64,000 nucleotides of DNA from Dipteris shenzhenensis (taxonomy: Eukaryota > Polypodiophyta > Polypodiopsida > Gleicheniales): the NCBI GenBank assembly GCA_047967505.1, contig CM106539.1; one strand, written 5' to 3'. Under the pieces are notes generated by a model. That model ran no database searches and was not told the DNA's origin. It was given only the letters and a program-made list of their open reading frames with translations. Both the position numbers and the translations under genes were made by a program. Shown here in pieces: positions 44,353-55,424 of this stretch. The number at the start of each line of letters is the position of its first letter. The stretch's first letter is position 1.

Positions 44353-46135
44353 TCAATCCCAATTCCTGCACACCAAGCAGGTCTCTAAACTTGCGCAGCT
44401 TCTTTGCACCCCCAATGCCTTCGTGAATATGTCAGCTACATGATCCTCTGTGCTGACATAAACTAGATCAATAAGACCTAGTAAAACCTTCTCCCACACA
44501 TAGTGATAATGCACCTCAATGTGCTTTGTTCTAGCATGATAGACTGGGTTATTTGCTAAGTGTATACTGCTCATGTTGTCACAATAAATGAAAACTGGCC
44601 CATCTATAGACTGATGCATATCATAAAGTAGCTTATGCAACCAAGCTACCTCACATGCAACCATTGCTGCACCCCTGTATTCAGCCTCTGTGCTCGACAA
44701 GGCAAATGTAGGCTGTTTCTTGCTGCTCCAAGTGACTGCAGCACTCCCAAAAGAGAACACATATCCACTGGTAGATCATCTATCAGAAATACTACCAGCC
44801 CAATCAGCATCAGTGTATCCATGCAACTGTATCTGAACCCTAGTCTCATAAAATAGTCCATACTGCAATGTGGACTTCACATACCTGAGTATGCTTCTAG
44901 CCGCATCCAAATGCAGTTTCCTTGGAAACTAACCTACCAATCCAACAGCATAGCTCAAATCTGGCCTGGTAATAGTCATATAAATCAAACTTCCTACTAT
45001 GCGTCTATACATAGTAGGGTCTTCCAGAAGCTCACCTGCATCTGCACTCAGCTTCACATTCTGCTCCAAAGGAACTGAAATAGGCTTACAGCCTGTCATC
45101 CCATATTTGGACAGCATGTCCAATCCATACTACCTCTGCAAGAGCCGTATCCCACTTGGTGATCTAATCACCTCAATGCCCAAGAAATAACGCAGCTCTC
45201 CCAAATCCTTTATCTCAAACTTCTTCTTCAATAGCATTTTCACATGAAGGATATCTTCATCACTATCACCTGTGATGATCAAATCATCAACATAAATGAC
45301 AAGCAGCATAATACCTTTCTCTGTTTTTCTCACATAAAGTGAGAAATCTGTCTTGGAAATTTGAAAGCCAATAGTGACAAGATACTGTCCTGTCTTGTCA
45401 GACCATGCTCTAGGTGCTTGCTTCAAGCCATACAAGGCTTTCTTCAACCTGCAAACAAACTCAGGATGAACAGCATGAACATAACCTAGTGGCTACTCCA
45501 TAAAGACCTCTTCTTGAAAATCACCATGCAAGAAGGCATTATTTACATCCATCTGATGTAAAGACCATCCCTTTGATGCAGCCATAGTAATGACTGCTCT
45601 TACGGTTGCCATCCTTGCAACCGGGCTGAATGTTTCTTCATAATCAATGCCATGCATGTCCGCATCCAACGTAAACATCCTGCCCTTCTTCTTTCCTTTT
45701 GCTATCAAGCGACTGTTATTTTTCATATCCTCAACAAAGCATCCATGAGGATTAAATCTGACCTGCAAGCCCTGCTCAACCATTTGACCAACAGAAACTA
45801 GGTTCTTGGTGATATTCGGGACATGAAATACATCAGACAGGCATTTCTTTTTCCCATCCTGCATAGACAAAGGAATTTTACCAATCTGCACAATAGGATG
45901 TGCAGTATCATCACCAATCTCCACAAATCTTGGTCTTTCCATTTTCCTTGCATCCTGCATTCATTCTGCATGACCTATCATGTGGTTTGATGCACCTGAG
46001 TCAACATACCACACATCATTACTTTCTTCTGCACTTGTCACAGAATTGGTCATGTGCTGCACCATAAACAAATGCTCATTTCTGTCATCACCCTGTCTAC
46101 TAGAGGATGCATAATTGCCTTGCTGCAATTTTCCA
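44353..46135 (-). pseudogene. Copia G protease, pre-integrase, RT and RNase H (integrase deleted)
   Basis: Protease DVWYVDSGASNHM at about 46,000; pre-integrase LSDVFHVPNITKNLVSVGQM; then without a break RT YEETFSPVARMATVRAVITM, QMDVNNAFLHGDFQEEVF, KKALYGLKQAPRAW, LLVIYVDDLIITGD, FEIKDLGELRYFLGIEV. RNase H follows: GYTDADWAG, ALSSTEAEYRGAA, IYCDNMSSIHLANN, RTKHIEVHYHYVWE. YVDD and the RNase H acidic residues are kept. The integrase DDE domain is entirely absent. Stops occur at about 45,486, 45,128, 44,928 and 44,780. Confidence 0.9.
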
Positions 46136-46139
46136 TTCA

Positions 46140-47010
46140 TAATGTCATTCTGCTTTTTGTAGCAGACTTTAGCCATATGACCCATTTTACCACAATAGTA
46201 GCATTCAACATTGCTGTTTGCATTTTGGCCTCTCTGCCATCCACCACGACCTCTTTAGCTCCCCCTGCCTCTAGAGTTACCACGTCCTCCTCCAAAGGAC
46301 TGGTTTTCTTGAGTTTGCTGCATATTTTGATTTCTACCACTCGGCCTCCTCTACCTCTGCCTCTACCTCTTCCAGCATTTGAGTAGAAGACAGTTTCTTT
46401 TGAAGTTTCTCCTGAAGAAGATGCACCACCATTTCTCTGCTCTTCAGAAATTAGAAGAGCAAACAACTCCTCAAAGTCAGGAAATTTTTCATGGACGGCA
46501 ATGGATGTCCAGATCTATGCATAATCCTTTCCTAGACCATTCAAGGTCACAGAAACTAGATCATCATCCACTGGCGACCCAATGGAAGCAAGTGCATCTA
46601 CAATTTTCTTCACCTTCATGTGGTAGTCATTGATGCTCATATTTTCTCTTTGCACATTGTGCAACTCCTACTTGAGCTACATTTTCCTGGCTTGCGTATT
46701 TGTGGTGTACATTTTTGCCAAAGTATCCCATGCCTCCTTTGGTGTACTTGCATCCTGAATATGCACAATCATAGAATCTAAAATACTAATAGACAGCCAG
46801 TACATATCTTTTCTAGCTCTCTCATGCCATCCTTTAAATTCCTGCATTTCCTATTGATTGGGAACATTAGGAAGAACTGGTTCTTCTTCATTTCCTATAA
46901 TGAACTCCCAATAGCCTTTTCCCATAAGAAAATTCGTCATTCTAAACTTCCATGCTTGGAAGTTGTTCTTGTCAAGCTTTTCAATAACAATCTATGAAAG
47001 AGAATCACAC
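46140..47010 (-). pseudogene. Copia G gag
   Basis: Opening VIEKLDKNNFQAWKFRM, TNFLMGKGYWEFI, then APTPKEAWDTLAKMY-like text, VSVTLNGLGKDYA and FEELFALLISEEQRNGG. A Gly/Arg-rich RNA-binding stretch (GRGRGRGRGGR) precedes the knuckle region (GHMAKVCYKKQND) near 46,170. Stops at about 46,855, 46,680 and 46,520 interrupt it. Confidence 0.85.
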
Positions 47011-47565
47011 GCCATTACAGAACACTGCAAAAAACACTGCTTCTGCCTCACAAGGGCAAATCTGCAAAACTGTGTGAGGGCAAATCTGCAAAACTGACGA
47101 AAGTGGTATTTGACCACACAGTCACTTCCTCGTGACGATTTTGCATCAACAGGCAATAAGGATGATTCTGTAACTCCCAGTATCTCTGCGCACATGCATA
47201 CGATGCAATTTCTGTGGCAACTTTTCACCGACCTGCAGAGCAGTGGTCGCACAGCAAAAACAGGGCCTTTTTCTCAGTGCTTGTGGAAAACTTCTGCCTC
47301 CAAAACAGGCCCCGAAATGGCCTCGAATCAAAAAAATAAAGTTACCAAGGGCTTCACTCAGTCCCGTAGCATATATTGCCCTCTCGCCACACCGCGAAGG
47401 GCATTTCAATCTGAGACAATGCACTCTTGCACTTTTTGGTTGTGCTACTTGCAGAGATTTGCTCCCAAACTCGAAAAAGGAAAGTAACGCTGGTCCTCTT
47501 ACCAGGACACTGTGAACTTGGTTTGCTTGCTTGAGCTCCTTACCATGAAACAGGCTCTGATACCA

Positions 47566-47921
47566 TGTGAAGATAGTGGGAGAGAAGGAAGAAGTCTCAC
47601 TTGCAGCTTTCTCACATACACAATGGGGGAATACACACAAAGGTAGAGGCTAAAAAAACAGTTTTCCTCTTATTAGTTGTGAAAGCCAAAAGAACTCTAG
47701 TACAAAGAAATAGAAGAACCCTATATGTGGGTCTCAAATCAAACTCAGCTAACTAAGGTGGCATACTAACTGAGCCACGAACTAGAGTACATAAGGATAG
47801 CTATCATCTAGCTATTATTCATGGGCGGTGTACCAATCACATCTGCAGCTCTAACAAGTTAGTGACATAAATGCACAACGGTCACCCTAGCATATCTCGA
47901 GTGGAGCTCGATATCTCAACA
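47566..47921 (-). repeat. 5' LTR of copia G
   Basis: Right LTR, next to the primer site at 47551-47565 (TGGTATCAGAGCCTG on the minus strand) and followed by TTGGA. It has the same internal features as the left LTR. Confidence 0.93.
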
Positions 47922-48919
47922 TTGGAGCTTCCGCTCCCTCTTGTACGTATGAACCTCTTCTTCTCCCTTGTGTTTGTAGTATTTTGAGTTGCATTGGAGT
48001 AGAGTCTCACTCTATTAGTAATGAAGGTCACTTCAGGTGCTGCTCATTGTGCATACATGGTTTATCTATTTTCCAAGCCACAAAGGGAGCTCTTCCTTCC
48101 CTCCTAGGCAACCTATATGGGACTTGGATGATTGATGAAGTCTAAGCATGGAGGTAGTATTCTCCCAAGTCGGCACCACTCAAAGGAGTAGGTGTTTTTC
48201 ATGATAGTTTAACCCCCTGTCAGTATTTTGCTCATAACTTTTTGCTCGATGGTCCGATTTGGATGAAACTTATATCAGTGCAAAGCTCTCTTCAAGAAGC
48301 ATCATCTTATGTATTTTGTTATTGTATTTAGTGTCAAACCAAAAATCTATGACTCTTTGTGTGTGACTATTTCTTTTTCAAATAGTTTTTACCCCCGTCT
48401 AGTAAACTCCCCATAGCTTTCCAACCGCTTCTCTATTTCTTACGAAACTTATATCAAAGAGAAGCCGCATCTCAATATGTGTTTGAATATTTGATATCAT
48501 GTCTCGGCTAAAAGTTATGGACCTCTGTGTCTTATAATATTTTGGAGAGTGTTTTGAGGTAATTTTAAAGGTATCTATGAAGGAGGTGCAATGTTTCCCT
48601 GAACCTACCCATCTGACCCAATCATCCCCTTTAAACTCCTCGATATATATCAGTTCATGTCATGTTGAGCCGCAAGATCTTCTTTTAACAATGTATCGCT
48701 CTTCTCTTTGTCATAGACCGGCTTGCTGAGATTATGGCCTCTACTAATCTTTTTCTTCTCCCTATGCTTGAGTACAACATCACTTGGGATGTTACCATCT
48801 TCATTCTCATCTAAGGGAGGATAGTATGGTGTGGTCTCTTAGTATAAAAGCTTCTTTTTAATGTCCCCTTCCCAGTGATGAATATCTTTATCACTCAGTT
48901 CAAAAGCAGTAGGAAGTGA

Positions 48920-49570
48920 AGAGGTGCATGAAGTTTATTACCCCCAACTTCATGTCATAGCACACTCATCTACCATTGCTAGATGCTATCTACCACATAC
49001 AATGCATGTTATTCTACCTACTAATTGTGATAATTAGCACTTGATATGCCTGTTAGCACTAGAATTCCTATCAGCATCTATAATGCTTATTACTGCACCT
49101 ACTAGCTATGTTAATTAGCACTTGTTAGCACTTGCATTGCCTGTTAGCCCCTACACTGCCTATTAGCACCTACATTACCTGTTACCACTGGCACTACTTG
49201 TTAGCACTTGCAATGCTAGTTGGTCCTTGAAATGCTTGTTAGTTAGGTCCTGCGATTGGTCATCAACACCTATTAGCACTTGGAATTCCTATTAGCATCT
49301 ATAATGCTTGTTGTTGCACCTACTAGCTTTGCTAATTAGCACCTCCATTGCCTGTTAGCACCTGCACTACATGTGAATACTTGCAATGCTAGTTGGTGCA
49401 TGCAATGCTTGTTAGTCAGCTCCTACGCCTACTAGCTATGTTAATTGGCACCTACACTTCTTGTTAGCACCTACACTACCTGTCAGCACTTGCAATGCTA
49501 GTTGGTCCATGCAATGCTTGTTAGTCAGCTCCTCGATTGGTCATCAACACCTACAATTGCTAACAAGCAA
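48920..49570. repeat. Degenerate TTAGCAC / TTGCAATGC minisatellite
   Basis: Words such as TGTTAGCACCTACA, TTGCAATGCTAGTTGGT (about 49206, 49381, 49489) and GCAATGCTTGTTAGT recur in a higher-order pattern. GATTGGTCATCAACACCTA occurs twice (about 49252 and 49534). It lies directly upstream of the transposase-like relic. Confidence 0.8.
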
Positions 49571-49689
49571 CTATGCATTCCTTTTGATGGCAAGTTGAGC
49601 TCTTTCATCGATTTAAATAAAAAAATCTAGGGTGCAAGATTCAATTACGGTCATTTGAATATTTGAAGCCTCTATTTTTTTGCAAGGAC

Positions 49690-51300
49690 TGCTACACCTA
49701 TTGTTGCATGTGCAGATGTCCTTTCTGAAAGATGCACTGAACTCGGTGTGCAATAAAAAGTTTGGCATCTATTTAAAATGTCAATGCAAATGTACTCTCT
49801 ATACTACTGATGACACAAGCAACATATGTTCATCTACTCTGCACACTTACAAAGGTGTCACTCATTTGTGGGAGTCATTGATTTGGGCCCAATACATAAT
49901 GATGCAACCTTCCATCATAGGAAGTGTTTAATGGGTGAATGTAAGGATTGTGGCATAAATAAGTTGGCCTACTACCCCTTGCAGACAATGAAGGAAGGGA
50001 AAACCATCACTGTGAAAGTATTTAAATATGTGGATACTGTAGACAAGCATGGAAAAAAGAAGAGGAAAGATTTCATGAACAAAGACATGCAATGTTGGGA
50101 GTTTTTGCAGTTCTTGAAAAGTAAAATGCAGCACTTTATCAAACACAACTACATAGCCCAATGGCAGGCGCTTTAATTCAAGGAATGTATTCTTAAATTC
50201 TCTGATGATGTGGTTGTTTCAGTTGTAGACCTCACAAAAAATTATGCTTTTAAAGGACAGAATGAGATTCAGTCAATGCACTGACATTCAGTACAGGTCT
50301 CAATTTTTGTGTATATAACTTACTACTGTAAGGCAAGAAAAGTTATTAAAATAGTTCACTCCTTTATTTTAGATGATACGTAGCATGATACATTATTTGT
50401 ACAACATTGTTTCATGTTACATGGGATGTGGTTGAAAGAACAAGGAGTTGCATTGAAAGGGCATTGGGTTTGGTTTGATGGGGCTGCCTCCCAGTTCTCA
50501 AGGCTTGCAGGCCATTCTACTTTGCTGCTAGGTATGGTGGAATGATAGGCATGGAAATGACTTAGAACTTCTTTGCAAGTGGGCATGGCAAAGGAGAGCA
50601 CGATGGAGCAGGGGCTATTATTAAAAGAACTTTAACACATGAACTAAAGAAAGACGGTGCTATTTCAAAGTGTAACAAGCAATGTTGTTGCTTTCTTGCA
50701 AGCCAATTTATCTGAGGGACCTGTAGCCTTTTACGCATCCAAACAAAGGGAGTGTGCTCATGTATTTTGGGAGATAAAGGCATGAGATATGAATAGGGAA
50801 AATAAGTGGAACTATGAAGCTATTCCCAATTCACGTTCTTTACATGTTTTTCATGGTCACAACCCATAAGATCCATTAGTCCTTGCTACAAAATATTTGT
50901 CATGCTTTTGTGATGCATGCATGCATGGGCTTTGGAATAAATGTACCAACAAAGCACATGTGCAACCTTGGAGTTTCACACGTTGGTACCTTTGTCAGAT
51001 ATACAACCTACTACTAATGGGGAAGATGCATACACATTTGCAACTTTTGAAGGCCATCATGATGTGTTAAGCAATGCTTTGCGTGTTGGTGATACTTTTG
51101 CAGTCAATGTCGAGACCAATAATGTTGAAGGTGTAGATTTTTACCTACTTAAATGCACTACAAAAAAACAATAATCTGATCAGGACTATCTTGATGATTG
51201 GGGAAATGTCATAGCAAGGGATTCTTATGTCATTAAAGGTATCTTCTACAAACAAGTAGATCACTTTTCCTTTAAACTGCTCACGACTCAACTGACAGTG
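49690..51300 (+). pseudogene. Unclassified transposase-like protein relic
   Basis: One ancestral protein can be followed across at least four frame changes and several stops. Blocks in order: FHHRKCLMGECKDCGINKL (C..C); KMQHFIKHNYIAQWQAL; VVSVVDLTKNY...NEIQSMH; FILDDT-stop-HDTLFVQHC; VWFDGAASQFS; NFFASGHGKGEHDGAGAIIK; LSCFCDACMHGLWNKC; EGVDFYLLKCTTKK; DDWGNVIARDSYVIKGIF. This set of blocks (D-x-x-NY, EIQSxH, DDxxHD, DGxxSQF, HGKGEHDGAGA, CFCxxC) is one I associate with uncharacterised eukaryotic multi-copy proteins, but I cannot name the family. The spaced Asp residues and Cys pairs would suit an RNase H-fold transposase with zinc sites; that is inference. It has no detectable function now. 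Confidence 0.6.
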
Positions 51301-52240
51301 CACATACTCTTGCACCTTGTGTGTTGCATCAAGATACCTATGGAGAGTCTCCCAAAATGTAGAAACCTTTTCTCAATCACTCCAAATACCTCTGAGGTCA
51401 TCAAGGTAAAAAATGAGAAGGGAACAAGATTATGATAGTGTAGGTCAGTGGGCAAATCCTTCCCCATATGGAGTAATAAATATTAGCCCTGCTACCACTT
51501 TTAGGGTGAATTTATCAAATTTGAGGCTTTAAAAATTAGCCCACCTTTATTTTTGGGTTAATTTAAAGCTCTAAATATTGGCCCCCCAACTTGGGAAAGC
51601 CGATAAACTAGCCCTTGGGCTAAAATTTGCCCCTATTTTTTTCCCAGGAGGTCATATATAGCAGCATGCCCTTTGATGTTGACATGCAACAATCTATTCT
51701 TTGAGGAATAATTGCAATATGATGTGTTTGGAATTTTTGCAATATAAAGTGTTTGGAAACATTCAAAAGGTGATCCGTGTTAATACGTATGCTAAGATGA
51801 GTACAGTAACATAAAGTATGCTATCAAGTTGGGTCATTGTTTCCTTGGGTGTAGCCATTTTTTGTGAGGTTCATGGACTTTTATGTATATATGTATCTTG
51901 CATGACCCATAACTTATGCATTGATCAATGGAATTTAGAAAACTTTGTCTTCAAGTTATAGTACACATTCCAAACTTGAACATGAGAGCAAAAAATTATG
52001 GAATAAGGATTTGGAATGAGGCTATTAAAGCATTAAAATTGCTATGTTGCATGTGAAGCATGCATCTTGAAAACTATAGGATATATCAGTTTATTCAAAA
52101 ACATTACAATTTTGTTCTATACATACATGCAAACAAGTAATCATTCAAAATTACACTACGTGAGCTTCTCCTCAACCCAAGGACACACCTAAATGAGAAC
52201 ATTAGGCATGGGTTAATGGACCTCCAATGTTGTGCTAAAG
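51300..52240. other. No gene recognised
   Basis: AT-rich sequence. At 51480-51640 the phrase TTAGCCC/AAATTAGCCC recurs four or five times, a weak local repeat. No motif was found on either strand. Confidence 0.45.
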
Positions 52241-52241
52241 T

Positions 52242-52411
52242 GATGCATACCCATTTGAGGACACGCTCCATAACTTTTTTCAATCTAGATACCAATACCA
52301 ACAACTATCAATGTTATGGAGTGTGTCCTCAAATGGGTATGCATCAATTTAGTAGAACTACTATGTGGTGGTCTTAAAACATTGATAGTTGTTGGTATTG
52401 GTATCTAGATT
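52242..52411. repeat. Two interleaved inverted repeats (X-Y-X'-Y')
   Basis: X (52242-52274, GATGCATACCCATTTGAGG...) pairs with 52313-52345 with one mismatch. Y (52282-52314, AATCTAGATACCAATACC...) pairs with 52378-52411. The arms interleave, so the two stems cannot both form as simple nested hairpins. More distant similarity of the flanks suggests the inverted homology is longer. Confidence 0.9.
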
Positions 52412-52419
52412 CACCCTAA

Positions 52420-54160
52420 AATGGAAGAAGTTGAAAACATGCAATTTGTGCATGTGCAAAGATCTTCTAATAAATCCAACACTATTTACAATTTTGAATT
52501 GTTTCTTTTTCCATGCACTTGCTTACTATATGGCTCATAAGCATGCCAAAGGTCATTGCATTTCATAATAAACAACATCAAACCCAATAGCATGCCCTTT
52601 GGCCTATTTGTGTTTTGAAGTATTTTAGGCCACATTGCACTTGCTTGGGATATCCAATTTTGTTGATGTGTATCGTTGGAGGGGGAAAAACCAGTGGTTG
52701 AAAATTTTGTTACCCTCACAAATTTTGAATTTTCACACCTCCCACCCATCAAATCTTGGAAGATTAAGTACCTGCAACCTGCCCTCACCCTGCAAATGCC
52801 CTGCAACAAACCTGCACGCACCTCGACATGACCTTGCATAGACTTTGGTTTACCATTGTCTTCTTTTGGGTAAGTTGTCTTCTATTCTTTGTTTGCCTCA
52901 CCAGCTAGGTTCTCTGGGTCTATTTTGGACTGATCGTGGCCATGGCATCAATGGCAACATGTAGCTTGCCATGGCTTGTAAGAGAAGTAGACAGAGGCTA
53001 CAAGACAAGAAAGCTAGAGAGCCAAGTCAAGGCACGAGGAACAGAGTGCGGGCATGAGAACAATTTTAAGTTTTCCCTATATGTTCAGATGAAGTGATAA
53101 ACAATGGAGAGACAAACGACTCACCATAGCTTGGGGAGAGTTTCGATGACCTCACTGATTGTTTGGAAGAGGGGGATAACTTTGCAATTGTCATTCACTA
53201 CATCTGGAGAGAACAAGGAAGATGACCCATACTTTTTGTCGTAGTGCTCAAAACCTAAGAATAAGTTTGAGGAAGCATTTAAGTGTAGTAGTCGGAGATT
53301 TTTGGTACCAAAAACATCCAAGAGAGGCCGCAATTACAAACTACTACATAAGAGTCCCCAAACATTTGTGTACTCTCATCTAGTAAGAGCTATTAAGTTC
53401 CAGATGCAGCCTATGCCACAATGAAAGAAGGGTAAAAGTGTCTTCAAATTGGATTTAGAAATGCATGAGCACATCTTGGGGTGTCTTGGAGTAGTGGACG
53501 AGGACGACTGAGATTGTACTAAGAAAATCTAGTCTCATTGCAAGAAAATAATATTCCACTTACCCTAGAAAATGGAAAATGTATTTGAGACTATGCTTCT
53601 TTTAGTAAATCCCAAACTAATCGTCACACTTGTTTTTATAAATCCCATGCTTTTTAGTATATCACAAACAACCATCGTGTTGGTTTTATTAAATTGTTTT
53701 TATAAATCCCAAATGGTAAATCCCATGCTTGTTTTTAGTATCCCAATAACCATTGTGCTAGTTTTATTAAATCCCATAATGAATCCACACATCCATAAAT
53801 CCATTCATCTTGTAATGATAGAAGCAAACCACTGCACTGGTGGCTATTAATATCCTAGTGCAACCAACCACTGCATTGATAATCACTTATCTTGCCCTAC
53901 TACCATGCACTACTGCCATGCTATCCTTAAATTTGTTGCATAGTGCTATACTAAACAGTCCCCTTTAGATTGGTTATCTTTAAGCATCATATTTCAACCA
54001 CCAAGCTACTTAAAGCATTTAAGTACTAACATGAAAGTAGGTCGAGAAAGTCCACAAGTCTAAGAAATGATAAGCAAACATAGTGCATGCATGTGTAAAA
54101 GGAACGTGTATCATCATGGTTGAGGTAATGAAGGCTTTTTCCTTCATTGGGGGTTGAGGG
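52420..54160. other. No gene recognised; diverged duplication at 53640-53775
   Basis: Two diverged copies of about 80 bp starting AATCCCATGCTT and ending TTTTATTAAAT lie at about 53641 and 53719. Otherwise AT-rich with no ORF of interest. Confidence 0.45.
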
Positions 54161-54164
54161 GTTT

Positions 54165-54315
54165 AGGAGGAGTTTAAGGGTTAGAGGGAAGTTCAGGGTT
54201 TAGAAGAAGGTCCAAGGTTTAGAAGGAGGTCCAAGGTTTAGAGAGAGGTTCCAGAGTTTAGAAGGAGGTTCCAGAGTTTAGAAGTGGTTCCAGAGTTTAG
54301 AAGAAGGATCCAAGG
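54165..54315. repeat. About 21-bp minisatellite (GAGGTTCCAGAGTTTAGAAG)
   Basis: Six to seven units with variants GGTCCAAGGTTTAGAAGGA and GGTTCCAGAGTTTAGAAG, becoming more uniform toward the right. Confidence 0.88.
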
Positions 54316-54436
54316 TTCAAGGTAGAGTACATGGTGGAGAACTCGTCTCCCTCGTAGATCATGGAGGTTAAGGGTTGAGGAACTAAGGGTTTAGGGGGAG
54401 CATAGGAGTGGGAGAGGAAGAAAGTATAAGAGTATG

Positions 54437-54605
54437 GGGGAGGGAGGAGGAGGAGGGAGGAGGAGGAGAAGGAGGGAGGAGAAGGGAGGAGGAGGGAGGA
54501 GGAGAAGGGAGGAGGAGGGAGGAGAAGGAGGAGAAGGGAGGAGGAGGAGGGAGGAGGAGAGGAAGAGGATGGGTTGCAAGGTTGGAGGAGAGGGGAGGAG
54601 GAGTT
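54437..54605. repeat. Purine tract (GGAGGA)n, about 170 bp
   Basis: Nearly all A and G on the plus strand, built from GGAGGAG and AAGGGAGG units. Both-strand ORFs over it (Gly/Glu/Arg on plus, Ser/Pro/Leu on minus) are repeat artefacts. Mirror-symmetric purine runs of this kind can form triplex DNA. Confidence 0.92.
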
Positions 54606-54752
54606 GCAAGGTTAGGACATGCTTTTGGACGTGGAGTGCAAGGAAGCATGGACACTTGAGACAACTGCTTGGAATACCAAAGTAGAACTCAACACAATGC
54701 CCCAAAGAGTCTGGGATTCACATTCCATTATGGGGTATTTATATAAGTTGGA

Positions 54753-55032
54753 GAGCTTCTCTCTCTACATGTAGGAATTGTAAGACATTCTCTCTACATG
54801 TAGAACTTGCATATAGAAGTTACATGTAGGAGTTGCAAGTTGCATGTATAACTCGCATGTTACATGTTGCATGTAGAACTTGCATGTAGAACATGCATGT
54901 AGGAATCGCATGTAGGACTGGCATGTAGGAGTTGCATGTAGAAGTTGCAAGTAGAACTTGCATGTAGGAGTTGCATGTATAACTTGCATGTAGGAGTTGC
55001 ATATAGAACTTGCATGTAGAACATGCAAGTTG
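54753..55032. repeat. TTGCATGTAGRA minisatellite
   Basis: About 20 units of 12-13 bp (CATGTAGGAGTTG / CATGTAGAACTTG). Each unit contains the self-complementary TGCA or GCATGT core. The spacing is regular, but there are no unique spacers, so it is not CRISPR-like. Confidence 0.9.
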
Positions 55033-55141
55033 GATTTCTAAGAGGGATTAATTCCTAGCCTTATGCAAGTACACCTTATGCAAGTACAAGCAGAGCTTTG
55101 CCATGCTACTCTACACACACATTCTATACTACCTAAGTCCA

Positions 55142-55178
55142 TGTTGGCATAGAGACAATAGTTGTCTCTATGCCAACA
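55142..55178. repeat. Perfect 17-bp hairpin with 3-nt loop
   Basis: TGTTGGCATAGAGACAA, loop TAG, TTGTCTCTATGCCAACA. The ends TGTTGG/CCAACA look like LTR tips, so this may be the edge of a copia LTR or two tips joined. Confidence 0.95.
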
Positions 55179-55424
55179 GTCTCACATTATGGTCCTTGGC
55201 ATGTCAAAGGAAACTATCTAGTCGCATAACTAAGAAAACATTGCCCAAGTAAACCTTGGATTAATAATTCAATAGATTACACATAGATTACATAGATTAC
55301 ATGTCAAAGACTCCTTTCCTTCATAGGAGCAAAAAATAATGAATTCTATTAAAGTGAATATTTATATACAAAAGAAGTTGGTATCCACTATATGCCTTTG
55401 CTTCCATCTTCATAACTCAGTCCA

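Larger units (their letters stand above)
43981..47926 (-). mobile_element. Copia element G, LTR to LTR with 5-bp target duplication, no integrase
   Basis: LTRs 43986-44339 and 47566-47921 (354 and 356 bp) have about 16 differences and one 2-bp indel by hand. The target duplication is TTGGA on both sides (43981-43985 and 47922-47926). On the minus strand: primer site, short leader, gag, knuckle, protease, pre-integrase, then RT and RNase H, purine tract. The integrase and first part of RT are missing: pre-integrase GRMFTLDADM runs straight on into RT HGIDYEETFSPVARM in one frame. At 3.94 kb it is shorter than typical full copia elements. The empty site is preserved in repeat R copy 2. Confidence 0.93.
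43908..48890 (+). repeat. Repeat R, copy 3, split by copia G
   Basis: The left piece 43908-43985 and right piece 47927-48890 join to match copy 2 (reverse of 38316-39414) across the insertion site and on through CCCTGTCAGTATTTTGCTC to CCCAGTGATGA. It has the same orientation as copy 1. Confidence 0.85.

Noticed and set aside
54383-54705. Ser/Pro/Leu-rich and Gly/Glu/Arg-rich ORFs
   Set aside because: Composition of the GGAGGA purine tract, not protein.
54753-55032. Regular short repeats resembling a CRISPR array
   Set aside because: Units follow each other without unique spacers, and the genome is clearly eukaryotic.
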